Under the pieces are notes generated by a model. The model did no database searches, had not been told where the DNA came from, and saw only the letters and a program-made list of their open reading frames with translations. The position numbers and the translations under genes were made by a program. Positions 14,336 through 23,168 of a stretch of 64,000 nt of DNA are shown here, piece after piece (position 1 is the first letter of the stretch; every line of letters starts with the position of its first letter). Source of the DNA: Alphaproteobacteria bacterium GWF2_58_20 (GTDB lineage Bacteria > Pseudomonadota > Alphaproteobacteria > UBA1247). The stretch lies in NCBI GenBank assembly GCA_001768735.1, contig MEMB01000001.1, positions 62,001 through 126,000 of the forward strand. The letters run 5' to 3'.

Positions 14336-17086
14336 TCCGGGCGGCTTTTGGGTCGGAGTCAGGATGGGGGTATAGCGCCTGTGGTTCGTGGACGGTTGTT
14401 CGGCAAGGCTGAACTGGATTTTCATGAGCTGTGGCACAAGCCTCCGGGCTTCCTGGCTTAAGGATTCAAAAACCTTGTGCGCCTCTTCGGCAATCATGGC
14501 TTGCGCGTTGAGGGGGCTTATGGTTTTGCCCATCTCTTCCTTTTGCTCGAGAATATGCTTGAGGAGCGCGAAGGATTTGTCGGGGTCCTGTTCCTGCCAG
14601 CGTGCGAGATCCTTGCGGTAGTCCACAAGGCGCGGATACCAGGCATCGGCGTGGAAGCGCGTGCGGATCCAGTTCCACGGGCGCAGGTTCACGGACAGAT
14701 CGCCCACCTGCCAGGTCTTGACAAAATGCACGTCGAAGGACTGCGGCTGGGTGTTGAGCGTGTTGATGGCCGCCTGTGCGCCGTGGGTTTCCGCAAGTTT
14801 TTCCAGGGCCGTCAAGGTCTCATGGCCGATGATGGTTCCGGGAATCTCTTTCAGGCGCTGCCGGAAAGGTTCCAGCTGGCGCGTGGTTGTCTTGCAGGCC
14901 TGGTCGGTCTTGGTGCGCAAGATGATGGCCTTGTTTGCCTGGGTCTGCGCCTTGGCGCGCAGGATTTCTTCCATGATAGACATGTAGGGCGCAAGGCAGC
15001 GGACAGCCTCCATGCGCTCCTCATGCTTCGGCAGGGCCGTGAGGAGGGTGTGGAGCAGCTCCGGCCCGGCATGTTTGGCAGCTTGGCAGGTGTGGTAGCT
15101 GTTCTCCGGCATCCTGATTTTCCGGCTTTGCCAGAAGGATTGGAATTTGCGGATTTCCGGCATGAGTTCGGGCAGGGCCGGATCGCATTCACTTGCCAGG
15201 GTTTCCAGCTGCCCTGCGTTTTCTGCAAGAATGGCCGCAAAAGCAGGCAGTTTGTGGAGGGTGACAAAATTCTTGAGTTCGGCTTCATACCGGTTGGCCT
15301 GTGCGATGTCCTGCGTCTGGTTGCGATAGACGCAGGTGCTGCGGGGCTCAATGACCGGTTCGGCAATGGTGGGACGCTTGCTTGAGAAAACATACATGCA
15401 ACGCTCAACATGGCTGGTGAGGCAGATACCTGTGGCGGGCATTTGTCCTTTGGCCACCAAGCTCCAGGGACGGGGCAGGCAGGTGCAGGTGGAGAAATCG
15501 GCGCCATGCGCGGCCAGCAGGTTGATGAGTTCGTCCTGCATTTTCGGTTTGTCTGTTTCTGGGGTTTTCCGCAAACGCTGCCTTTCATGCTGGTCAACGA
15601 TGTCCAGCAGGAGGGAGGGATTGGCGGTTTTGGCTTTCAGGCGGCTTTCGATATGGGGCAGAATCTGTTCAAGGCGGTTTTTCCTGTTGGGCTGGCGACA
15701 CGTCATGTCTTCCCTGAGGGCCAAGGGAAGGATTTGCGCCATGTCCGCACCGTATTGGGCGAGCTTTGGCAACAAGTCGTCAAAAAATATTTTGACCGCA
15801 TAGGAATATGGATAGGAACTTTCATGTGTGCGCCAGAAGTCCAGCAACGCATCGGGGGCTGTCTTGCCATACTGAAGCCGGTCGATGGTGACCTTGTGCA
15901 TGTATTCGAGATATTCATTGCGCATGGCCAGCTTGAGCGTGGCGGCCATGTCCGCGCCATGTTCGGCAATCAGGGGGAGCAGGAGGCGGGCCTTTTCCGG
16001 CAGTTTCTCATTTTGCAGATCCAGATGCCGCAGGATGGCGTCCGGAAGGCTCTTGTCGCGCCGAAGGCGGGAGGGCAGGGACTGCTCGAGGAGCTTTTCC
16101 ATCAAGGTGGTTTTCATCCACTTTGTGTCCATGGCCACGTCGATGGCGCGCGGAACGTCGGCGCCGCAAAAGACGAGGATGGCCAGCAGCTTTCCCGGCA
16201 TGTCGCCATATGCAGGGAAGTCGTGCCTTTTTTTCATGTCTTCCATGAGGGAAAGTAGGCCGTCCACGCTGTCCGGTTCCTGATCGAGGCGCTTGCGGAT
16301 GGCGGGAAGGACATCCGCTTCGACATGGTTGGTGATGAGGAAGGAAAACACCGTCTTCAGGCTGGCGCCCTGCTCGATGAGGAAACCCAGCAGGTCTTTC
16401 TGGTTTTCACAGTTTTCGTGCCAGCAGGCCCGGATGAGTTCGGTAGGTTCAGTCCTGCCATCCAGAACAGCCCCCTGGATGTAGGCGTCCACATTCCGTA
16501 CGCTTTCGAGCTTGAGGGCAAGTTTCAGGAGCTGGGCCGGGTCCGCCTTGTTTTGGGTGAAAACCGGAAGCAGGGCAGTTGCGCCCGCCGGATAAGGTTT
16601 TCTGTCATGCTGGCTCATGATCTTGAGGATGCGCGGCAGGGAGAGATTGGGGCTATCCATCCGCTCCTTTATGATCGGCACCAGCCAGGAAATGTCGTCA
16701 TGCTGCAGGGCCAGACGGATAATTTCTGCCATGCTGGCGCCGTTCCGGGCCAGAATGATGAGGTGCTGTCGGGTTTGCGGGGTGATCTCCGCCATCCGTT
16801 TCGGGTTGGCGGCATAATAACGCGCGATGATGTCAAGGGCGATTTTGGGGGAGAGGGTCCGGTCCTGCAAAAGCTGCTGGAAGTTGCCCCCCGCAAGGGA
16901 CAGGTATGCGAGGCTGTCACGGGTTTCCGGATCGGCCTCCGCCTCATGCCGCGCCATGGCGTCAAGGAGCATGGTCGGCGTGATGCTGTTTTCCTCAAGC
17001 CCCTGCCGGATTTCATCGGACCAGGCTTGCAGGGCACGATAATGCGCCAGCATCTCCACAACAGTGTTTGCGTCAAGTTTGGTCAT
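14333..17086 (-). CDS. Large helical-repeat protein, paralogue B, unknown function
   Basis: This is a 917-residue soluble protein. Its N-terminal two thirds repeat a pattern of about 70-80 residues: Asp/Leu-rich helix, 'LLDxxxxHE', then 'LLxxHGADMAxxLxLAL'. The 'HGAD' segments recall ankyrin-type repeats, but the units are longer. A separate C-terminal domain ('NTQPQSFDVHFVKTW', 'LRPWNWIRTRFHADAWYPRL') is shared with the paralogue upstream. It starts at ATG 17086, overlapping the upstream stop by ATGA; the open frame extending to 17452 is only the other frame of the paralogue. The stop TAG is formed by the end of the MITE-like element, so the C-terminus may have been altered by that insertion. 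There is no signal peptide. Confidence 0.8.
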   Translation of the reverse strand: MTKLDANTVVEMLAHYRALQAWSDEIRQGLEENSITPTMLLDAMARHEAEADPETRDSLAYLSLAGGNFQQLLQDRTLSPKIALDIIARYYAANPKRMAEITPQTRQHLIILARNGASMAEIIRLALQHDDISWLVPIIKERMDSPNLSLPRILKIMSQHDRKPYPAGATALLPVFTQNKADPAQLLKLALKLESVRNVDAYIQGAVLDGRTEPTELIRACWHENCENQKDLLGFLIEQGASLKTVFSFLITNHVEADVLPAIRKRLDQEPDSVDGLLSLMEDMKKRHDFPAYGDMPGKLLAILVFCGADVPRAIDVAMDTKWMKTTLMEKLLEQSLPSRLRRDKSLPDAILRHLDLQNEKLPEKARLLLPLIAEHGADMAATLKLAMRNEYLEYMHKVTIDRLQYGKTAPDALLDFWRTHESSYPYSYAVKIFFDDLLPKLAQYGADMAQILPLALREDMTCRQPNRKNRLEQILPHIESRLKAKTANPSLLLDIVDQHERQRLRKTPETDKPKMQDELINLLAAHGADFSTCTCLPRPWSLVAKGQMPATGICLTSHVERCMYVFSSKRPTIAEPVIEPRSTCVYRNQTQDIAQANRYEAELKNFVTLHKLPAFAAILAENAGQLETLASECDPALPELMPEIRKFQSFWQSRKIRMPENSYHTCQAAKHAGPELLHTLLTALPKHEERMEAVRCLAPYMSIMEEILRAKAQTQANKAIILRTKTDQACKTTTRQLEPFRQRLKEIPGTIIGHETLTALEKLAETHGAQAAINTLNTQPQSFDVHFVKTWQVGDLSVNLRPWNWIRTRFHADAWYPRLVDYRKDLARWQEQDPDKSFALLKHILEQKEEMGKTISPLNAQAMIAEEAHKVFESLSQEARRLVPQLMKIQFSLAEQPSTNHRRYTPILTPTQKPPG

Positions 17087-18852
17087 GGGTTTAGCCTTCC
17101 TTGAGAAAGCGGGGCGTGGGGGCTGGCAGGACATCTGCCGGTGGTGTGTCCATTTCCGGTTCCAACCCGTTGCACGGAGGCATGCATGAGGATGCCGTGC
17201 AGCTTGATTTGCGTTTTGCGGGTTTGCGCTACGGCCTCTGTAAAAAAGGCGGCGATTTCCCCGGCTTGTTTTGCCTTCTGCTCTAATGGGAGAAGGGTTT
17301 TGCCCAGTTCTTCGGACTTGGACAGAAGCCTCTTGAGCAGGGCGAAGGATTTTTCCGGGTCTTTTTCCTGCCAGTTGGCGAGGTCCTTGCGGTAGTCGGC
17401 AAGGCGGGGATACCACGCATCGGCGTGGAATTTGCCGCGCAGCCAGTTCCACGGGCGGAAGCTCAAAGATCTTTCGCCAATCTTGACGGTTTTGATAAAA
17501 TGCACGTCAAAGGATTGCGGCTGGGCGTTGAGGGTGTCAATGGCAGCAGCAGCGCCCGCCCGTTCGGCGATGGTTTCCAGCGTTTTCAGGCTTTCCTCGC
17601 CGATGATGGTGCCGGGGGTATCCTTCAGCCGCCGCTTGAGGCTGTTGATGGACACTTTGCAGTCGAGTCGCTTCATGGCGGCTTTGATCTTGGTATTTTC
17701 TGCCTGGCATGTTTGGGCGCTGGCTTCCTGGGCCAGAATGGACTCCACAAGGCTGGTGTGTTTGATAAGAACACGGGTGGCCGTTTGGCGCATTTCTGGG
17801 GTTGGCAGGGCGAGCATCACTTCATGCAGCAGCGCCGGGTCCGCAAAGCCGGCGGCCTGTTCGGTTGCGGCATCAAGCGGCAGGCTTGCAGCCTCGCTGC
17901 GGTAGAACTGCGCGTTGTTTTGCAATTCTTTCAGGGAAATGGTTTGTTCGGGCTGGCGTTCCCGAACCATCTGCTCCAGCTTGGCGGTATTTGCGGCCAT
18001 GATGGCAGCAAAGGCGCGGAGACCGCCCTTTGTTACGGCAGATTTAAGATCAGTTTTGGATTCCCGCGCGCGCCTCATGCCCGACTGCCAGGAATCTTCC
18101 ATGGCCGGGGCTGGCAGGGCCAGAGCAGGAATGGCGACCTCCGGGCGTTTGGAGGAGAAGACATAGATTCCGCGCTGGATGCAGGCCAAGGGGTTGAAAC
18201 CGGGCGAGCCCTGGCCTTGTGCAATGCTGTCCTTCGGCGCGCGGATGTGCTTGCATCCGGAAAAATCCGCGCCATGCTCGGCCAGAAGTCCGGCGAGTTC
18301 TTTGGTGCCTTTCGGATACCACCATCCCTTGTACTGATCGAGGGTTTCCAGCAATCTGTCCGGATTTTCCGTCTTTTTATTCAGTCGCCAGTCGATGGCC
18401 GACAGGATATCTTTTACCATATCATGTTTCAGCGCCAGCTTGAGCGTGCGCTCCACGTCCGCGCCCTGTACGGTGAGAAGGCGAAAGATGTCAGGAGTCC
18501 AAGTCGATATTTCCCCGACGTGGTTTTCCATGATGGAAAGAATGGCATTCAATCTGTCCGGATTTGCCGTCTTTTTATTCAGTCGCAAGCCGATGGCCGG
18601 CAGGATAGCTTTTACCATATCATGTTTCAGCGCCAGCTTGAGTGTGCGCTCCATGTCCGCACCCTGTACGGTGAGGAGGCGAAGGATGTCAGGAGTCCAA
18701 GTCGATATTTCCCCGACGTGGTTTTCCATGATGGAAAGAATGGCGTTATGGTCGATATCCTGTGGGGCGGCCATTTCTATAAGCACTTTGAGTTCCAGGA
18801 GATCGTTTCTGGCAAAACAATCTTGGGCGATGTCTGCGTCAATTTTGCTCAT
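17083..18852 (-). CDS. Large helical-repeat protein, paralogue A, unknown function
   Basis: This is a 589-residue soluble protein. Residues about 36-101 and 102-167 are two almost identical 66-residue units encoded by a 198-bp tandem DNA duplication (18352-18747). Each unit has 'NAILSIMENHVGEISTW' and 'LTVQGAD..RTLKLALKHD'. Further on, 'LLAEHGADFSGC' and a C-terminal domain ('NAQPQSFDVHFIKT', 'RPWNWLRGKFHADAWYPRL') match paralogue B. Both proteins also share the 'YVFSSKRP' and 'PGTIIG.E' segments. ATG 18852 has AGGGA upstream; ATG 18873 is an alternative. The 3' end is translationally coupled to paralogue B. The pair has no recognised family. Confidence 0.8.
   Translation of the reverse strand: MSKIDADIAQDCFARNDLLELKVLIEMAAPQDIDHNAILSIMENHVGEISTWTPDILRLLTVQGADMERTLKLALKHDMVKAILPAIGLRLNKKTANPDRLNAILSIMENHVGEISTWTPDIFRLLTVQGADVERTLKLALKHDMVKDILSAIDWRLNKKTENPDRLLETLDQYKGWWYPKGTKELAGLLAEHGADFSGCKHIRAPKDSIAQGQGSPGFNPLACIQRGIYVFSSKRPEVAIPALALPAPAMEDSWQSGMRRARESKTDLKSAVTKGGLRAFAAIMAANTAKLEQMVRERQPEQTISLKELQNNAQFYRSEAASLPLDAATEQAAGFADPALLHEVMLALPTPEMRQTATRVLIKHTSLVESILAQEASAQTCQAENTKIKAAMKRLDCKVSINSLKRRLKDTPGTIIGEESLKTLETIAERAGAAAAIDTLNAQPQSFDVHFIKTVKIGERSLSFRPWNWLRGKFHADAWYPRLADYRKDLANWQEKDPEKSFALLKRLLSKSEELGKTLLPLEQKAKQAGEIAAFFTEAVAQTRKTQIKLHGILMHASVQRVGTGNGHTTGRCPASPHAPLSQGRLNP
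18352..18747 (-). repeat. 198-bp tandem duplication inside paralogue A
   Basis: Units 18352-18549 and 18550-18747 are exact in length (66 codons, frame preserved) and differ at only about a dozen bases. The repeat keeps the reading frame and doubles one protein unit. The high identity points to a recent event. Confidence 0.9.
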
Positions 18853-18990
18853 GTGGGCCGATTCCCTGCGCATGTTAAATCCATAGGATGGTGCAGGGTA
18901 TCAGCCGCGCCGGGCCGCAACCAGTGCCGAATCCGCAACCCGGCCATGCGCTGCGTGCATGGCAGAAACGGCGGCGATCGAGGGGGCGGG

Positions 18991-19329
18991 TTAGCGGAGA
19001 ATCAGGTCCAGCTTCCGGGGGCTGGATTGTGCAGGAGTCTGCTGCATGTGACGCTGCAGGTCATCTAGTTTTTGGGTGATTGCTGCAAGACGCGGGTCTT
19101 CCGGCATGTCCGGCTGACCTTTTTGCAGTTCTGCCCGGATGTCATCATTGCTCAGGGATGAAGGATATGTCGTAATGTAAATCTTCCCGCTCGGCGTGAT
19201 TTTGACATCTTCCGGCCAATGCGGTTCCACATGTTTTGCAGGTTCCTGCACTTTGGGATCTATGCCAAAATGGAACATGCGGTGAAACAGGGAAAAGAAT
19301 TTTTTGAGCATTGAAGGAAACTCCGTCAT
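18991..19329 (-). CDS. Small soluble hypothetical protein
   Basis: This 112-residue protein has an amphipathic, Phe-rich N-terminus ('MLKKFFSLFHRMFHFG'), a charged middle with 'GKIYITTYPSSLSNDDIRAEL', and a C-terminal helix ('LAAITQKLDDLQRHMQQ'). ATG 19329 is used. ATG 19311 has a better-placed GGAG upstream and would remove six residues. It lies between xerC and the paralogue pair on the same strand. No family was recognised. Confidence 0.6.
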   Translation of the reverse strand: MTEFPSMLKKFFSLFHRMFHFGIDPKVQEPAKHVEPHWPEDVKITPSGKIYITTYPSSLSNDDIRAELQKGQPDMPEDPRLAAITQKLDDLQRHMQQTPAQSSPRKLDLILR

Positions 19330-19418
19330 AATGGCCGATTTTCTGCGCTGGAATGCAATTGTTTCACCATAAGGCATCCCACGCGGTGTTTGCAAGATTT
19401 TCCCTTGTGATGCGGGGG

Positions 19419-20396
19419 CTATCCGTTGTCTGGCCCTTTTGTATCCGCAATATGGGCGTGGGCGCGGGGGTGGGCTTTTTCATAGATGCCCAGCACCTGT
19501 TCGGCCTCCACCTCCGTATAGCGTTGGGTGGTGGAGAGCGAGGCGTGGCCCAGCAGCTCCTGGATCACGCGCAGGTCGGCCCCGCCGGCCAGCAAATGGG
19601 TGGCGAAGCTGTGGCGCAGGGCGTGCGGTGTGGCGGTGGCGGGCAGGCCCATCAGATGCCGCAGGTCACGCATCTGCCGCTCGGCCACGGCGGGGTTGAG
19701 CGGGCCGCCGCGCACCCCCACGAACATGGGCGTATGTTCGGAAAGCGCATGCGGGCAGGCGGCCACGTAATCGGACACCGTCTGCCGCACGATGGGCAGA
19801 AGCGGCACCATGCGCTGCTTGCGGCCCTTGCCGGTGATGGTTACGGTTTCCTGCCCGTGGAATTGGGCGGGGGTGAGCGAGAGGGCCTCGGAAAGACGCA
19901 GGCCGCAGCCGTAAAGCACGGTAAAGAGGGCATGGTCGCGCAGGGCGATCCAGGTGTCGTTTGCGAAGGTTCCGGCGCTGGCGATGAGGTCTTTGGCGTC
20001 ATGGGCAGAGAGCGGACGCGGCAAGCTGCGGCTGCGTTTCGGAGTGCGAACCTGCCCGATGGCGTTGTTGGTCATGTGGCGCATCCGGCCCAGCCAGCGA
20101 AGGAAATTGCGCACGCCCGAAAGGCTCCGTGCCCGGCTGGAGGCGGACAGCCCTTCTCCGGCGCGGGCCGAGAGGAAGGCGCGAAAATCGGCCAGGCTTG
20201 CGGTGGCCATATCGGACAGGGTTGGGGCATGGCCATGATAATCGGCCAGGAAATCAAGGAAGAATCGCATGTCGCCTTCATAGGCGCGCAAGGTGTGGGC
20301 GGAGGCCCGTCGTTCCGCCGCCAGCCATGACAACCAGCCCTTCATGGCATCGGCGACATCGGGGGTAATGTTCAACGCAGGTGGTTTTTGAGGCAT
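19419..20396 (-). CDS. xerC: Tyrosine recombinase XerC
   Basis: With XerD this recombinase resolves chromosome dimers at dif. The 325-residue protein has an N-terminal SAM-like core-binding domain (about 15-105) and a C-terminal catalytic domain with the full set R167, K190, H258-x-x-R261, H284 and nucleophile Y293 ('STTQRYTEV'). The 5' end overlaps the 3' end of the DUF484 gene by 25 bp, the arrangement also known from other proteobacteria. It does not look like a phage integrase, as no att site or phage gene is nearby. Confidence 0.93.
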   Translation of the reverse strand: MPQKPPALNITPDVADAMKGWLSWLAAERRASAHTLRAYEGDMRFFLDFLADYHGHAPTLSDMATASLADFRAFLSARAGEGLSASSRARSLSGVRNFLRWLGRMRHMTNNAIGQVRTPKRSRSLPRPLSAHDAKDLIASAGTFANDTWIALRDHALFTVLYGCGLRLSEALSLTPAQFHGQETVTITGKGRKQRMVPLLPIVRQTVSDYVAACPHALSEHTPMFVGVRGGPLNPAVAERQMRDLRHLMGLPATATPHALRHSFATHLLAGGADLRVIQELLGHASLSTTQRYTEVEAEQVLGIYEKAHPRAHAHIADTKGPDNG

Positions 20397-20953
20397 TTTT
20401 CCACCACGCGGGCGAGGAAAACCAGCAAATCTGCGCTTTGGGTTGGCTGGAATTTTCCTTCTTCCCGGCTGCCAAAGGCCAGCAGGGCGCCGGGGGCAAG
20501 TTCGCCAAGGTCAATCCGGATCAGGGCGTGGCTGGTAATCTGTGTGCCATCCTTGCCGAACAGGGCCGGATCCCCGTCGCTGCGGGCGCAAAGCTGGATG
20601 CCGCTTTCCCCGAGCGAGGACAGGATATGTCCGGGCGGCATGAGCATGACATCCATGGGCCAGGCGGAAATCTCGCAGCCTTCAATGCAGATGCGGACGG
20701 ATTCGCAGCCAAAGATGGTGGGAAAGCTGCGGGTGACAATATCCACGGCATCATTGAAATCGCGGGAATCCAGCAAGGTGAGGACAGCCTGATGGACAAG
20801 GCGCTGGCTGGCCTGGTTGTTGCGGGCGATGGCCACCAGTTCCTTTTGTACGGCGCGGGCCAGCTTGTGTTCTCCCTGCAGCTTGCGTACAAGGGCGGTG
20901 GTGAAATCCGTGATTGCGCTGCCGGTCTTGTTCTGGTCGGTTGTTTCTGACAT
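20372..20953 (-). CDS. DUF484 family protein (GAF-like)
   Basis: This 193-residue cytosolic protein has a short N-terminal helix region and a GAF-like C-terminal domain ('LIRIDLGELAPGALLAFGSR', 'FLARVVEKCLKNHLR'). The family is of unknown biochemical function but is commonly encoded directly before xerC, as here. It is divergent from priA with 34 bp between the start codons, so the two promoters must overlap. Confidence 0.88.
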   Translation of the reverse strand: MSETTDQNKTGSAITDFTTALVRKLQGEHKLARAVQKELVAIARNNQASQRLVHQAVLTLLDSRDFNDAVDIVTRSFPTIFGCESVRICIEGCEISAWPMDVMLMPPGHILSSLGESGIQLCARSDGDPALFGKDGTQITSHALIRIDLGELAPGALLAFGSREEGKFQPTQSADLLVFLARVVEKCLKNHLR

Positions 20954-20987
20954 TGTGTCCTTCTCCCTGACGGATATAGTTTAGCTG

Positions 20988-23168
20988 ATGAATGATGCTT
21001 TTGCCAATATGCCGCGTGTACGCATTTTGACTCCCACGCCCCTGCCACCGCTGGATTATGCGGTGCCGTCAGGTATGGCGCTGTCTGCCGGGGATTTTGT
21101 GCGGGTTCCGCTGGGTCGTCGCGAGGTGCTTGGCATTGTGTGGGAAACCGGGGTTGAAAATACGCCAATGCCCAAGGGTTTGCGGGCGGTTCTGGCGCGG
21201 TTTGATGTCCCTTCCATGCCGGAAGTGCAACGTCGTTTCATTGACCGGGTTGCCGCCTATACCATCTCCATGCCGGGCATGGTTCTCAAGATGGCCATGA
21301 GCGTTCCGCAAGCTTTGGAAGCGCCGCGGGCGCGGCTGCTCTATTGCCTGCGCGCCGATGCGCCGGAGGTGCGATTGACCCCGGCCCGCCGCAAGGTTCT
21401 GGAGGGAATGGCCGGACAGGAACCACAGTCCGCTGCGGATATTGCCGAAAACGCAGGGTGTGGGGAAAATGTCATCCACGGTCTGGCCGATGCCGGAGTG
21501 CTGGAAGCTGTGCCGGAGGCCGAGGCCGGGCCAGCGGCTCCGGATGTGTCGCTGGCGCGGGCGGAGCTTTCCCCGGCACAGCGGCAGGCTGCGGATTCGC
21601 TGGCTGCGGCGGTACGGGCGGAAACCTATTCCACCACGGTCATTGATGGCGTGACGGGGTCGGGCAAGACGGAAGTGTATTTCGAGGCGGTTGCCGCCGC
21701 GCTGGAGATGGGCAAACAGGTTCTCATCCTGCTGCCGGAAATTGCGCTGTCCGCCCAGTTCCTTGGACGGTTTCGCGCCCGCTTCGGGGTGGATCCGGCC
21801 CTGTGGCACTCCAATCTTTCGGCGGGCGCCCGGCGGCGGACATGGCGCGATGTGGCCTTTGGCCGTGCGCGGGTGGTGGTGGGCGCGCGTTCGGCCCTGT
21901 TCCTGCCTTTTGCGGCGCTCGGCCTCATCATTGCGGATGAAGAACATGACGCTGCCTACAAGCAGGAGGAGGGCGTCATTTACAACGCCCGCGACATGGC
22001 CATTTTGCGGGCGCATATGGGGGGCATTGCCACGCTGCTGGTTTCGGCAACGCCATCGCTGGAAACCCATGCCAACATGGAGGCCGGGAAATATGCCCGC
22101 GTCCATCTGCCGGAACGGCATGCCGGGGCCCGGATGCCGGATATCCGGCTCATCGACCTGCGGCAGGATATGCCGCCGCGCGGCCATTTTCTGTCGCCTG
22201 CCTTGCGCGAGGCTCTCCAGTTGACCCATGCGGTGGGAGAGCAGTCCCTCCTGTTTCTCAACCGGCGCGGCTATGCGCCACTTACCCTTTGCCGGGCCTG
22301 TGGCTATCGTCTGCGGTGCAGCCAGTGTTCAGCCTGGATGGTGGAACATCGCCAGCGCGGACGCATGCAGTGCCATCATTGCGGGCTGTCGCAAACCCGC
22401 CCGGAGGCATGTCCGGCCTGTGGGGCCACGGGCCAGTTTTCTGCCTGCGGTCCAGGGGTGGAGCGGATTGCCGAGGAAGTGGCGGCGCTCATGCCGTCTG
22501 CCCGCATGATGGTGCTGGCCAGTGATACCATGACCCATCCGCAGGCGCTTCTGGATGCCATTGAAAAAATGGCGGCCCGCGAAGTGGATGTGGTGGTGGG
22601 GACGCAGATCATGTCCAAGGGCCACCATTTTCCCATGCTGACCCTGGTGGGCGTGGTGGACGCTGATCTTGGCCTTGCGGGCGGCGACCTGCGGGCTTCG
22701 GAGCGGACATGGCAGCTGTTGCAGCAGGTGGCGGGTCGTGCCGGGCGCGGTGACCGTCCAGGACGGGTTTTATTGCAGACGCATGATCCGCAAAACCATG
22801 TCATGCAGGCCCTTTTGTCCGGAAACCGGGATGATTTCGTCCGGGAAGAACTGGCAGAACGTCAGGCAGCCTTCATGCCGCCCTATGCGCGGCTGGTTGC
22901 GCTTGTGGTGTCCGCCCCGTCGGAAGGTGAGGCCATGGAGGCGGGGCGCCTGTTGGCGCGTCACGCTCCCCGCATGCAGGGCGTGCGCGTTCTGGGCCCG
23001 GCACCGGCGGGGATGGCCCTGCTGCGGGGGCGGCATCGTCTCCGCCTGCTCATGGTGTGTGCCCGGGGCGTGGATGCGCAAGGGCTGGTGCGGACGTGGC
23101 TGGCAGCCTGTCCGATGCCGCATGGTACAAAAGTTCAGGTGGACGTTGATCCTTACAGCTTCATGTAG
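20988..23168 (+). CDS. priA: Primosomal helicase PriA
   Basis: PriA restarts stalled replication forks by loading the primosome. The 726-residue protein has an N-terminal 3'-DNA-binding domain (1-105), then a winged helix. The helicase core has Walker A 'VTGSGKTEVY', the Walker B-type 'IIADEEHD' box, and 'LLVSATPS'. The eight-Cys zinc region starts 'LCRACGYRLRCSQC' and ends near 'CPACGATGQFSAC'. The helicase C domain ends with 'QVAGRAGRG'. The start could be ATG 20988 or ATG 21009; neither has a clear ribosome-binding site. The 3' end overlaps the convergent pentapeptide gene by 16 bp. Confidence 0.96.
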   Translation: MNDAFANMPRVRILTPTPLPPLDYAVPSGMALSAGDFVRVPLGRREVLGIVWETGVENTPMPKGLRAVLARFDVPSMPEVQRRFIDRVAAYTISMPGMVLKMAMSVPQALEAPRARLLYCLRADAPEVRLTPARRKVLEGMAGQEPQSAADIAENAGCGENVIHGLADAGVLEAVPEAEAGPAAPDVSLARAELSPAQRQAADSLAAAVRAETYSTTVIDGVTGSGKTEVYFEAVAAALEMGKQVLILLPEIALSAQFLGRFRARFGVDPALWHSNLSAGARRRTWRDVAFGRARVVVGARSALFLPFAALGLIIADEEHDAAYKQEEGVIYNARDMAILRAHMGGIATLLVSATPSLETHANMEAGKYARVHLPERHAGARMPDIRLIDLRQDMPPRGHFLSPALREALQLTHAVGEQSLLFLNRRGYAPLTLCRACGYRLRCSQCSAWMVEHRQRGRMQCHHCGLSQTRPEACPACGATGQFSACGPGVERIAEEVAALMPSARMMVLASDTMTHPQALLDAIEKMAAREVDVVVGTQIMSKGHHFPMLTLVGVVDADLGLAGGDLRASERTWQLLQQVAGRAGRGDRPGRVLLQTHDPQNHVMQALLSGNRDDFVREELAERQAAFMPPYARLVALVVSAPSEGEAMEAGRLLARHAPRMQGVRVLGPAPAGMALLRGRHRLRLLMVCARGVDAQGLVRTWLAACPMPHGTKVQVDVDPYSFM

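Noticed and set aside
14333..17452. Longer version of paralogue B beginning at 17452
   Set aside because: The extra 120 codons lie over the other paralogue in a different frame and are Arg/Pro-rich noise; ATG 17086 overlaps the upstream stop and starts the credible protein.
18352..18747. Assembly artefact or CRISPR
   Set aside because: Only two adjacent units with point differences and a kept reading frame; best explained as a real tandem duplication.
19419..20396. Phage or island integrase
   Set aside because: Overlap with DUF484, chromosomal neighbours and absence of tRNA, att sites or phage genes favour XerC.
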